Positions 35,516-46,800 of a stretch of DNA of 64,000 bases are shown here, piece after piece. Both the position numbers and the translations under genes were made by a program. The stretch is taken from the NCBI RefSeq assembly GCF_003347205.1, contig NZ_QQBJ01000006.1, positions 1 through 64,000 of the forward strand, written 5' to 3'. The first letter of the stretch is position 1. Each line of letters begins with the position of its first letter. The notes beneath the pieces were generated by a model. It saw only the letters and a program-made list of their open reading frames with translations, searched no databases and had not been told where the DNA came from. The stretch comes from Mycolicibacterium moriokaense. Lineage in GTDB: Bacteria; Actinomycetota; Actinomycetes; Mycobacteriales; Mycobacteriaceae.

Positions 35516-35989
35516 GTGGCACCGACCCCACGCCTGGATGCCGGCGACAAAGCGCCCGCGTTCAGCCTGCCCGACGCCGACGGCAAGACCGTGAAGCTGT
35601 CCGACTTCAAGGGCCGCAAAGTCATCGTCTACTTCTACCCGGCGGCATCGACACCGGGATGCACCAAGGAGGCGTGCGACTTCCGCGACAACCTCGCCGA
35701 ACTCAACGACGCCGGCCTCGACGTCGTCGGCATCTCCCCCGACAAACCCGAGAAGCTCGCCAAGTTCCGCGACAACGAGAAGCTCACCTTCCCCTTGCTG
35801 TCCGACCCGGACCGTGCGGTGCTGACGGCCTGGGGCGCCTACGGCGAGAAGAAGATGTACGGCAAGACCGTGCAGGGCGTCATCAGGTCCACCTTCGTCG
35901 TCGACGAGAAGGGCAAGATCGAGGTCGCCCAGTACAACATCAAGGCGACGGGGCACGTCGCCAAGCTGCGCCGCGACCTATCCGTCTGA
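35516..35989 (+). CDS. bcp: Thiol peroxidase, peroxiredoxin Q/BCP family
   Basis: 157-residue thioredoxin-dependent peroxiredoxin that reduces hydrogen peroxide and organic or fatty-acid hydroperoxides. The peroxidatic cysteine is C49 in YPAASTPGCTKEAC, with C54 as the resolving residue five positions later, the usual PrxQ spacing. The start is GTG 35516, behind an AGAAAGGG ribosome-binding site and giving the expected short N-terminus; the frame is open further upstream without homology. Nearly identical in pattern to M. tuberculosis Rv2521. It converges on the M20 peptidase gene with a 12-nt overlap of the coding ends. Confidence 0.95.
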   Translation: MAPTPRLDAGDKAPAFSLPDADGKTVKLSDFKGRKVIVYFYPAASTPGCTKEACDFRDNLAELNDAGLDVVGISPDKPEKLAKFRDNEKLTFPLLSDPDRAVLTAWGAYGEKKMYGKTVQGVIRSTFVVDEKGKIEVAQYNIKATGHVAKLRRDLSV

Positions 35990-37315
35990 CCCCAGGTTCG
36001 CCAGCAGCAGCGCCTCGGCCGTCGCGGCGCGCTCCAGCACCCCCAGATGCAGGCTCTCGTTGATGCTGTGCGCCTGCGTCCCGGGGTCCTCCACGCCGGT
36101 CACCAGGATCTTCGCCGACGGAAACGCGTCGGCGAACTCGGAGATGAACGGGATCGAGCCGCCGACGCCCATGTCGATCGGGTCGCAGCCCCACGCCTGC
36201 CGGAAGGCGGCCCGGGCCGCGTCGTACACCGGGCCGCTGGCGTCGATCACACACGGCTGACCGACGTCGCCCGCCGTGACGGTGACCTTCGCGCCCCAGG
36301 GTGCGTGCTTCTCGAGATGGCGCATCAGCGCGTCGAGGTGGGCGTGCGCGTCGCCGCCGGGCGCGACCCGCAGGCTGACCTTGGCTTTGGCGCGCGGGAT
36401 CAGGGTGTTCGACGACGAGGCGATGGATGTGGTGTCGATGCCGATGACGTTGATCGCCGGTTTGGCCCACAGCCGTTGCGGCACTGAGCCCGAACCGATC
36501 TCGGACACCCCGTCGAGCATCCCGGACTCTTCGCGCAGCCGGTCGGCCGGATAGTCCACATCGGCGGCCGTCGCCTCGTGAAAACCCTCGACCGCCACGT
36601 TGCCGTCGTCGTCGTGCAGCGAGGCCAGCAGTCGCACCAGCACACCGAGCGCGTCGGGCACCACCCCGCCCCACAGGCCCGAGTGCAGGCCGTGGTCGAG
36701 GGTGGCCACCTCCACCACACAGTCGGCCAGCCCGCGGAGCGACACCGTCAGCGACGGGACCTCGGCGCTCCAGTTGTCGGAGTCGGCGATCACGATCACG
36801 TCGGCGGCCAGCGTGTCCTTGTGCGCGGCCAGCAATCGTCCCAGCGACGGCGACCCAGACTCCTCCTCCCCCTCCACGAACACCGTCACACCCACCGGCG
36901 GCTGCCCGTGGTGCGCGCGGAATGCGGCGAGATGCGTTGCGATGCCGGCTTTGTCGTCGGCGCTGCCGCGGCCGTACAGGCGGCCGTCGCGTTCGGTCGG
37001 CTCGAACGGCGGCGACACCCACTGATCGGGGTCGCCCTCTGGCTGCACGTCGTGATGGGCGTAGAGCAGCACCGTCGGCGCGCCGTCGGGTGCCGGATGC
37101 CGGGCGATGACGGCGGGCGCGCCGCCTTCGCTGACGATCTGTACGTCGCCGAACCCGGCCTGCGACAACAGCTTTGCCACCGCCTCGGCGCTGCGCTGCA
37201 CCTCGCCCCTGCGGCCAGGATCGGCGCCCACCGACTGGATGCGGACGAGGTCTTCGAGGTCGCCACGCACCGACGGGAGTACGTCGCGCACGCGCTGAAC
37301 CAAATCGCTACTCAT
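35978..37315 (-). CDS. M20-family metallopeptidase (Rv2522c-like)
   Basis: 445-residue dinuclear-zinc exopeptidase or dipeptidase of the M20/ArgE/DapE clan. Metal and catalytic motifs: VLLYAHHDVQP (first zinc ligand), LYGRGSADDKAGIA (bridging aspartate), VFVEGEEESGSPSL (catalytic and ligand glutamates), VIADSDNWS and a late HSINES-type histidine motif. The dimerisation lid domain lies between roughly residues 190 and 320. No signal peptide, so it is cytosolic. Same gene order as Rv2522c in M. tuberculosis, upstream of acpS-fas on the reverse strand. The substrate is unknown. Confidence 0.9.
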   Translation of the reverse strand: MSSDLVQRVRDVLPSVRGDLEDLVRIQSVGADPGRRGEVQRSAEAVAKLLSQAGFGDVQIVSEGGAPAVIARHPAPDGAPTVLLYAHHDVQPEGDPDQWVSPPFEPTERDGRLYGRGSADDKAGIATHLAAFRAHHGQPPVGVTVFVEGEEESGSPSLGRLLAAHKDTLAADVIVIADSDNWSAEVPSLTVSLRGLADCVVEVATLDHGLHSGLWGGVVPDALGVLVRLLASLHDDDGNVAVEGFHEATAADVDYPADRLREESGMLDGVSEIGSGSVPQRLWAKPAINVIGIDTTSIASSSNTLIPRAKAKVSLRVAPGGDAHAHLDALMRHLEKHAPWGAKVTVTAGDVGQPCVIDASGPVYDAARAAFRQAWGCDPIDMGVGGSIPFISEFADAFPSAKILVTGVEDPGTQAHSINESLHLGVLERAATAEALLLANLGSDG

Positions 37316-37342
37316 GACACCGACACTAACGGGTCACTCATA

Positions 37343-37408
37343 CCGCGCGAGCGTGCGCAGTTGCACATCAAACTGCGGCGTGTCGTGTGCAAACACGCAC
37401 TCTCGCGG
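37343..37408. repeat. Nested imperfect palindrome between M20 peptidase and acpS
   Basis: Outer arms CCGCGCGAGCGTG (37343-37355) and CACGCACTCTCGCGG (37394-37408) pair imperfectly; inner arms TGCACA (37362-37367) and TGTGCA (37386-37391) pair perfectly. The element fills most of the 100-bp gap just downstream of the acpS stop, where the fas-acpS transcript would end. It may be a structured terminator or a dispersed intergenic repeat; similar sequences seem common between mycobacterial genes, but I cannot count them. Confidence 0.5.
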
Positions 37409-37415
37409 TGCGAAT

Positions 37416-37817
37416 TCAGCGCTCCTGGCGCTCCTCGAGGACGGCGACCGCGGCCGCCGTGTCGCCCTCGTGGGTCAGCGACAGGTGGATCGTCACTTCC
37501 CGCAGGTGCTCGGCGATCGCGCCGGTCAGCCGCACCCGCGGCCGACCCCACATGTCGGTCACCACCTCGATATCGCGGTGGATGCCCTCCGGCAGCACCG
37601 GCCGCTTCGAGAACCGCGACCCCGACCACGCCTTGATGACGGCCTCCTTGGCCGCCCACCTGGCCGCCAGGTGCCGCGCCGCCGACGAACTCTTGTCCGC
37701 GGCGTCGCGGCGCTCACCCGGGGTGAACGTCTCGGCGAACACCGTGCCCGGCTGGTCGACCTGCTCTGCGAACTCGGGAATCGAAACCAGATCTATACCG
37801 ACACCGACGATGCTCAC
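37416..37817 (-). CDS. acpS: Holo-[acyl-carrier-protein] synthase
   Basis: 133-residue phosphopantetheinyl transferase that attaches the 4'-phosphopantetheine arm of CoA to acyl carrier domains, here chiefly the ACP of the adjacent FAS-I. Motifs: VGVGIDLVSIPEF with the metal-binding aspartate, FTPGERRDA and LAARWAAKEAVIKAW (WxxKEA with catalytic glutamate). The start is GTG 37817, giving MSIVGVGID; the frame extends upstream inside fas without homology. It begins 10 nt after the fas stop, so fas-acpS forms an operon as known in other mycobacteria. Confidence 0.95.
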   Translation of the reverse strand: MSIVGVGIDLVSIPEFAEQVDQPGTVFAETFTPGERRDAADKSSSAARHLAARWAAKEAVIKAWSGSRFSKRPVLPEGIHRDIEVVTDMWGRPRVRLTGAIAEHLREVTIHLSLTHEGDTAAAVAVLEERQER

Positions 37818-37827
37818 GCTCGGCAAT

Positions 37828-40800
37828 CTATCTGACGTAGACGCCGGCTTCGCCGAGCCTCGACGTCGGATCGAGCAGCATCTCGGCCTCCTCGCGGTTC
37901 TCCGGCGCCTCGTCGTCCAGCCTGCGGTTGCCCGCGGGCCGCTCGTAGAGCGGTGTCCCGCCCGCGATCGCTGCAGCCAGCCTGCGCTGCCCCTCGAAGA
38001 TCCGCTCCGCCGCCTGCGCCTGGTAGGCCGCCCGCTGCTCGGGATCCAGCGCCGCCACGAAGGCCTGCGGATGCACCAGCGCGATGACACCCGACACGTG
38101 GCCGAAGCCAAGGCTGGTGATCAGGCCCGCCTTCAGCGGGAACTTCTCGCCCAGCCGCAGCGTCTCGCGCACCCACACGAAGTGCTCCGAGCCGGCCAGT
38201 TCGTCGTCGACACAGTCCAGGCTGCGGTTCGGCGGGATGACCCCGTCGCGCAGCATCTGGCACATGCCCATCATCTGGAACACCGCAGCGCCGCCCTTGG
38301 CGTGACCGGTCAGGCTCTTCTGCGACACCACGAACATCGGCGCGCCGTCCGAGCGGCCCATCGAGTCGGCGAGCCGCTCGTGCAGCTCCGTCTCGTTCGG
38401 GTCGTTGGCCAGCGTGGAGGTGTCGTGCTTGGACACCACCGCGATGTCGTCGGCACCGACGCCCAGCTTGGCCAGCGACCGGGCCAGCAGCGACTCCTTG
38501 CCGCCGCGGCCCGCACCGAGCGCACCGAGCCCCGGCGCCGGGATCGAGGTGTGCACGCCGTCGGCGAACGACTGCGCGTAGCCCACCACGGCCAGCACCG
38601 GTAGACCCATCTTGAGCGCGAGATCGCCGCGGGCCAGCAGGATCGTGCCGCCGCCCTGCGACTCGAGGAAGCCGAGTCGGCGACGGTCGTTGGCGCGAGA
38701 GAACTTCGAGTCGCTGATGCCCTTGGCGCGCATCATCTCGGTGTCGGCGGTGGCCGCCATGTCACCGAATCCGATGATCGCCTCGAGCGTCAGGTCGTCG
38801 AAGCCGCCCGCCACGACGAGTTCGGCCTTGCCCAGCTTGATCTTGTCGACGCCTTCCTCGACCGACACCGCCGCGGTGGCGCACGCGCCGACCGGGTGGA
38901 TCATCGAGCCGTAGGAACCCACGTAGGACTGGATCACGTGCGCGGCAACGACGTTCGGCAGGACCTCCTGCAGGATGTCGTTCGGCTTGTTCCGGCCCAG
39001 CAGGTTGCCGTGATACATGGTCTGCATCGACGTCATACCGCCCATGCCGGTGCCCTGCGTGCTGGCCACCATCGCGGGGTGCACCCAGCGCATCAGCTCG
39101 GTCGGGGTGAAGCCCGCGCCGAGGAAAGCGTCGACGGTCGCGACGATGTTCCACACCGCCACCCGGTCCAGCGACGTGTTCATGTCGGCGCTGATGCCGT
39201 ACACCGTCGGGTCGAACCCGGTCGGGATCTGACCGCCGACCGTGCGCGACAGCTTCGTCTTGCGCGGAACGCGGATCTCGGTGCCCGCCTTGCGGGTGAC
39301 CTGCCAGTCGCTGCTGTCGGCCACCGGCGTCGCCACCGTGTGCTCCGGGTCGAACTGGACGAACGCGCGAGCGTCGGCCTCCGACGACACCACGAAGGTG
39401 AAGTCCTTGTCCAGGAAGACCGACACCAGAAGCGGTGACGCGTGATCCGGGTCGATCGCACCGTCGTCGACGAACTCGCGGATGCCGGTCCGCTCCACGA
39501 CGGCGTCGTGGTAGCGCTCGACCAACTCGGACTCGTCGACCAGGTCGCCGGATTCGGTGTCGTACCAACCCGGCTTCGGGTCGTCCTCCCACGTGATCAG
39601 GCCGGTGGTCCAGGCCAGCTCGAGCACGCCGGCGGCCGACAGTTCGTTGTCGACCTCCATCTCGAAGCGGGTCCGCGACGACCCGTACGGGCCGAGTTCG
39701 GCGCCGCCGACGATGACCACCATGTCGGCCGGGTCGATGTCGAGGTCGTTCCACGCGGGCGCGGGCGCGGCGGTGTAGCCGCGCGGCGGCGACGGCAGCG
39801 CGGCGATGGTGCCATGCTGCTCCTCGGCGTCGTCGGCGGCATCTGCCGCCATCTCCTCGCGGGCCTTGGCGGCCAGTTCGGACATGTCGATGTCGATATC
39901 GCCGAGCCCACCGGTCAGGTCGACCTTCAGCGGCTGCTGCGCGGCGGCCACCTTCGACTCGATGCTGCACAGCTCGAGCAGCATGTGGGCCATCTGCTCG
40001 GTCGAGTAGGTGGTGACGCCCGCCTCCTCGACGGCGCTGACGATCGCGTCGTTGGCACCCATCAGGCCGGTGCCTCGGGTCCAGCCGATCAGCGCGTGCG
40101 CCAGGCTGACCCGCTGCGCCCACGAGGACTCGGCGTTCCAGCGCGTGACGACCGCGTCGAGCGCGGACTTGGACTCGCCGTACGCGCCGTCGCCGCCGAA
40201 CATGCCGCGGTTCGGCGAACCGGGCAGCACCACGTGCAGCCGCGAGGCGATGTCACGCTCGGAGCCGATGTGCGACAGCCCGCCGATGAGCCGCTGCACG
40301 GCCCACAGCAGCACCTTCATCTCCATCTCGGAGCGCGAACCGGCCTCGGAGAGGTCGCCGGCCACCCGCGGCGCCGCGAACGGGAACAGCAGCGTCGGGG
40401 TCTGCGCATCCTTGAGGTGAATGGACTGCGGCCCAAGGCTTTCGCTCTGCTCGTTACCAACCCACGACACCAGCGCGTCGATGTCGGAGTAGGACGCCAT
40501 GTTGGCGGGCACCACCCACAGCGCCGCGCCGAAGCGGGCGTTGTCGCGATACAGGTTGCGGTAGAACTCCAACCGGCTGTCGTCGAGCTTGGACGTCGTC
40601 GCGATCACGGTCGCGCCGCCGTCGAGCAGCCCGGCGACCACCGAAGCGGCGATGGAGCCCTTCGAAGCGCCTGTCACCACGGCGATCTCGTCGCTGTAGC
40701 GGCCCTTGCCCGGATTCTCCGCACCCGCTGCGGCACGGCCGAACAGCGACGCGTGGATGTTGCGTCCGGCGGCCAGCGCCCTGCCCTGCCACCACGAGGC

Positions 40801-43800
40801 CTGCTGGCCGACGATGTGGCCCGCGCCCTCGAAGCGCTCCGAGAGCTGCGGCCAGTTGGCGTCGATGTCGCCCTCGTCCATCAGCCAGAGCTTGACCAGA
40901 TCCTCACGCGCGCTGGCCCACCGGTCGTCGAACAGCACCGCCTTGCGGCCGTCGAACACCGGTGCCACCAATCGCGGCCAGTCCGAACCGAGTTCGGCGG
41001 TGACCAGGTCGATGAGTTCGGCGTCGGTGGCCGCTTCCGGAGTGGAGGCGGCGTTGTCCAGGCCCAATTGGTTGAGGATGGTGCGGGCCGCCGAGGCCAG
41101 CACTCCGTCGCGGCCGGTGACCATTTCGGCGAACTCGTTGAGAGCAGCGGAGTCCACGACACCGCCGCCCGCGCCGCCCCCTGCCGACGGCAGCGCCACG
41201 GCGATACCACGCCGCGCCGCCACCGACTGCACAGCGGCGTCGATGACCTTGTCGACGGTCGCGGCGTCGGCCAGCGCCCCGTCGTGCAGCCCGCCGAGAC
41301 CACCGCCGCGCACACTTGAGCCCTCGCGGGTGCCCAGCGCCACCTCGGCGGTGACGTGCTTGGCCCAGCCGTCGCCGAGCTGCCAGGTCTTCTTGACCCG
41401 TTCGGCGATCGCCGCGGGCCGCTTGCCCGACGGGCCGAGCACCGTGCGCAGCTGATCGTTGATCGCGTCGGAAAGCACTGGGCCGTAAGGCTTGTACGTC
41501 CTCGCCAGCTTGGTCACCTGGCCCTTGAGCCCGGCCAGGTCGGCCTCCGCGGCACCGTCGATGGCGCCGAGGTCCAGCTCGGAGCCGAGGTCGACCAACA
41601 GCTGGTTACGCCGCGACGACGCACCGTCGGTGATCGACTCGATGGAGTCCAGCGGCTCGATCTGGTCGATGCGCATCTTGGCCGACAGTGCGATCAAGGC
41701 CATCGTGGCATCCGCGGCATCGAACACAATGTCGTCGGGTTGCGGAGCGCCAGCGGGCGCGACATTGGGTTGCGGTGCACCCGCCGGTGCAGTCGGAGCA
41801 GCGACGGGCGCTGCGGCCTCGGCGGCCGGGGCCGCCGCGTCCTGTGCGGGCGCCGCCTCCTCGGCGACGTCCTCGTGGTCGGGCTCGGGATCGGTGTCGG
41901 TCGCGAAGAGCACCGGGGCGTCGCGCTCGGAGTTGAGCACTTCGGTGGTGTTGTGCGAGTACTCCGGCAGCTTGAGCGTGTTGGTGGCCAGTCCGGCGAC
42001 CGTCGGCGCGGACTTCACACCGATCTCGACGAACCGCTCCACGCCGAGACCGCCTGCGGCCTCCTCGATGAACAGCAGATCCTGCGTCTCGATCCAGCGC
42101 ACCGGGCTGGCGAACTGCCAGGCCAGCAACTCGATGACGATCTTGCGGCACAGTTCGGCCGGCTTCTCGTTGCGCCACGTGTCGTAGTCGGCGAGGATCT
42201 CGTCGAGCGGCTCGGCGGGCACCAGGTCGCGGATCTCCTCGATGAAGTCGCGGTCCAGCGTGAACGGCCGCGGCACCAGGTTCGGGATGTACTTGCCGAT
42301 GATCAGCTCGGGATCCTTGTCGCGCGGCATGACGCGCTCCAGCGAGCGACGGAAGTCGGCGACGCCGACCCGCAGCACCGAGCTGTGGAACGGCACGTCG
42401 ATACCGGGCACCAAGATGAAAGAGCGCTTGCCGCCGGTGATCTCGCGGCGCTTCTCGACCTCTTCCTCCAGCACCTCCAGCCCGCGCACGGTGCCGGCGA
42501 TGGCGTACTGCGAGCCGCGCAGGTTGAAGTTCACGATCTGCAGGAACTCGCCTGTGCGCTCGGAGATCTCGGCGACGAAGTCGACGACGTCGTTGTCGTC
42601 GAGATCGATCTGCGACGGCCGGATGGCGGCCAGCCGGTAGTTGGACCGGCCGAACTCGTCGCGCGGCACGATGTCGTGCATCTTCGACCCGCGGTGGAAC
42701 ACCACCTCGAGCAGCGCCTCGAGTTCGTACACGCCGCTGACGCAGGCCAGCGCGGTGTACTCGCCGACGGAGTGGCCGCAGGCGATGGCGCCCTCGACGA
42801 ACGCGCCCTGCTCGCGCATCTCGGCGACCTGTGCGGCCGCCACGGTCGCCATCGCGACCTGGGTGAACTGCGTCAGGTACAGCACGCCCTCGGGGTGCTG
42901 GTAGTGCACGCCGCTGGCGATCAGGCTGGTCGGGTTGTCCCGAACCACGTGCAGCACCGAGAAACCGAGCGTCTCGCGGGTGAACTTGTCGGCGGAATCC
43001 CACACCTTGCGGGCGGCCTTGGACCGGGCGCGGACCTCCATGCCCATGCCCTTGTGCTGAATGCCCTGACCCGGGAACGCATACACCGTCTTGGGCGCGG
43101 CCAACTGCGCCGTCGCCGACATCACCAGGTCGGACCCGACGCGCGCAGAGATCTCCAGAATCTCTGCGCCACGGTCGATTCCGACGCGATCGACGCGGAT
43201 GTCGACTTCGTCGCCGGGCAGCACCATGCCGAGGAAGCGCGCGGTCCAGCCGACCAGCCGGGCGGGCGGGACGGCCTTGCCGTCGGTGGCCGTGACGACC
43301 TGCTGCGCGGCGGCCGAGAGCCACATGCCGTGCACGATGGGCGATTCCAGCCCCGCCAGCAGCGCGGCGGCCCGGTCGGTGTGGATCGGGTTGTGGTCAC
43401 CAGAGACCACCGCGAACGCGCGCATGTCGCCCGGTGCGGTGACGGTGACGTCGCGCCGGCGGCGACGCGGCGTGTCGGTGGCGTTGTCGGTCATCGCCCC
43501 GCCCGCACGCGGCGGGTCGGTAAGCTCGAGGGCACCGGTGCGGCCACGGATGGCGAACCGCTCCTCCAGCTTGGCGACCTCGGTGCCGTCGGCGTCGCGG
43601 ATGGTGACGTCCACCGGGACCACACGGCCGACCTCGGTGTCGACGGCCGCCGAAGCCGTTGCCGTGACGAACAATTCGGCTTGGGTCTTGGGCAGTGAGG
43701 CAAGCAGGTGCGCGGCGTGGTCGAGGTGGACCAGGCTCAGCAGACCCTCGACGACGGGGAAGCCGTCGTCGGTGAGCGCCGAACCGATCACCGAGAACAC

Positions 43801-46800
43801 CGCGGGCCAGCACAGGCCCACCAGCGCGTCGGGCACCAGCTTCAGGCCCGGCGCCAACGGCGCGCCGAACGTCGCCGTCACGCCGGTATGGTCGGCGACC
43901 CTCTCCGGATCCCACTGCACGGTGACCTGTGCTGTGTTGTTCACCACCGCAGGCAGCGCGTCGGGGCCGGTCGCGCCGGCCGCGATGGCCAGCACCGACC
44001 GCATCGCGTTCGAGGCGTCCTCGACGGTGACGACGGGCATCCCGCCGTCCACCGTGCAGGTCGGCAACGTGAACCGGATGGTGATCCACGTGTCGGACAG
44101 CGGGACACTCAGGGTGACGGTGTCGTCATCGGACACTTCCAGCCGCGCACCCGTGGATGGGTGTGTGGCGCTGCGGTTTTGGTTGACCTGCCACTCGCCG
44201 GGCTCACCGATCCGGTGCACCGGGTTGATGGAGGCGCGGCCCGCCCACAGCACGTCGGGCGCGTCCAGCACGACGGCCAGCGGGCCGGTCACGTCGCTGC
44301 GAGCCTGGCGGCGGCTGACCGCGGCCACGGGCTCGACACCGGCAGCCAGCACATCGTCGATCGATGCCTGTTCGAAGCGGTCCAGCAGGTCGCCGACCGG
44401 CTCGTCGACCTTGGTGATGCCCGCGACGGCCTGGGTGCCCGGGATGATGCACACCTGGTCGGCGTCGTAGCGCGCGTCGTGGGCCTGCCACAGCGAGTCG
44501 CTGCGCCACCAGCGCCGGACGTCCTTGTCGATGACCGGGACGAAGTTGACCGGCTTGCCCAGCGTCTTGCACAGCTGGACGAAGAACGGCACGTCGGCCG
44601 GGTGCAGTTTGATGGTGCCCGCGTCCGGGTAGCGGCCCAGCAGCGCGGTGATCGCCTGCTCAGGCTTGTCCAGCAGCGCCTCATCGTTGAACAGCGTGTC
44701 GATCGGCCCGAAATCCTTTGGGTGCAAACGGGCTTCGGCGCGCTTGAGCATCTCGGCGAACCGGTCGCGCCAGGTGTCGGCCAGCCAGGGACTGCCGGGG
44801 GCGGCGGTGTCGGCGGTGCTGTCACCGTCGCCGATGGCGAGCTCGACATAGCGCTGCAGCCACTGCAGGTACGTCATCTCACCGATGTCGCCGAAGTATG
44901 GCTTGCAGGTGTTGGCCATCGCCGCGATGATCTCGTCGCGACGCTCGGCGACCGCGTCCGCGTCGCCCGCCACCTCGTCGAGCAGACGCCCGCACCGCGA
45001 GGCGGTGTTGTCGATCTCGTGGATGTCCGCCCCGAGCTGGCTGCGGCTGGAAGCCATGCCGCCCTGGGCTTTTCCGGCGCTGATCCAGTGGTCGGTGCCG
45101 CCGGTCTCGACCAGCATCCGCTTCACCGACGGTGAGGTGGTGGCCTCCAGGGTCGCCATCGCAGCGGTGCCGACCAGGATGCCGTCGACCGGCATCAGCG
45201 GGAAGCCGTAGGCCTGCGCCCAACGGCCGGACAGGTATTCGGCCGACCGCTCGGGCGTGCCGATGCCGCCGCCGACGCACACGGTGATGTTGGACCGCGA
45301 CCGCAGTTCGGAGTAGGTGGCCAGCAGCAGGTCGTCGAGGTCCTCCCAGGAGTGGTGGCCGCCGGCGCGACCGCCCTCGATGTGCACGATGACCGGCTTG
45401 GTCGCCGCCTCGGCGGCGATCCGGATCACCGAGCGGATCTGCTCGACGGTGCCGGGCTTGAACACCACGTGGCTGATGCCGGCCTCGTTGAGCTCGTCGA
45501 TCAGCGCGACGGCCTCTTCGAGCTCCGGGATGCCCGCGCTGACGACGACGCCGTCGATGGGGGCGCCGGACTGGCGCGCCTTCTGCACCAACCGCTTACC
45601 GCCGACCTGCAGCTTCCACAGGTACGGGTCGAGGAACAACGAGTTGAACTGAACGGCGCGGCCCGGCTCGAGCAGCTGCGTCAGCTCGGCGATGCGGTCG
45701 TCGAAGATCTCCTCGGTGACCTGACCGCCGCCGGCCAGCTCGGACCAGTGGCCCGCGTTGGCGGCCGCCGCGACGATCTTGGCGTCGACGGTCGTCGGCG
45801 TCATGCCGGCCAGCAGGATCGGCGACCGGCCGGTCAGCCGGGTGAACTTGGTCGACAGCTTCACCGCACCGTCGGGCAGGCTCACCAGCGTCGGGGCGTA
45901 GCTGGACCACGGCTTGGCGACCTCGGGAACCGCGCCGACGGTGAACAGGTTGCGCTGGCCGCCACGAGTGGCGGCAGGCACGATGCCAACGCCGAGGCCG
46001 CGGATCACGGGGGCGGTAAGCCGGGTCAGGATGTCGCCGGGGCCCAGATCGAGGATCCAGCGCGCACCCGCGTCGTGCAGGTCGTTGATCTCTTTGACCC
46101 AGTCGACGCGACGCACCAGGATGGCCTCGGCCATCTCGCGGGCCAGGTCGACGTCGAGGCCGACGGTCTGTGCCCAGTTACCGACCATGTCGATGGCGTC
46201 GGACAGTCGCGGGGTGTGGAAGCCGACCTCGACCTGAACCGGGTCGAAGACGGGGGCGAACACCGCTCCGCCGCGCACCTTGTTCTTGCGCTCGGCTTCT
46301 TCCTTCTCCGCGATCTGCTCGCAGTAGAGCTCGAAGCGCGACAGCTGCTCGGGCGTTCCCGTGATGACGACCGAGCGACGGCCGTTGCGGATCGACAGCA
46401 CCGGCGGCAGCACGGTGCGCACGTCCTGTGCGAACTCGTCGAGAAGCTCCGCGATGCGCTCGGGGTCGGCGTTGGTGACCGACACCATCGGCGGGCGGTC
46501 GCCGAGCACCGAGATGCCGCGGCGACGGGCCACCAGCGTGCCCGCCGTGCCGACCAGTTGGGCCATCGCGAGCAGTTCGACGTCCCTGGCGCCCTTGGCG
46601 GCCAGCGCCTGCACCGCCAGCACTCCCTGGGAGTGGCCTGCGACGGCCACCGGCGGCGTCGCGGTCAGGTCCATGCCCTGACGGCTCAGCGCGCGCATGG
46701 CGGCGATCTGGGTGAGCAGCACGCCCGGCACCGACACCGCCGCCGACGTCAGGTGCTTGGCGGTGGGTACGGCCTCCTCGGCCGCCAGGGCGCGCACCCA

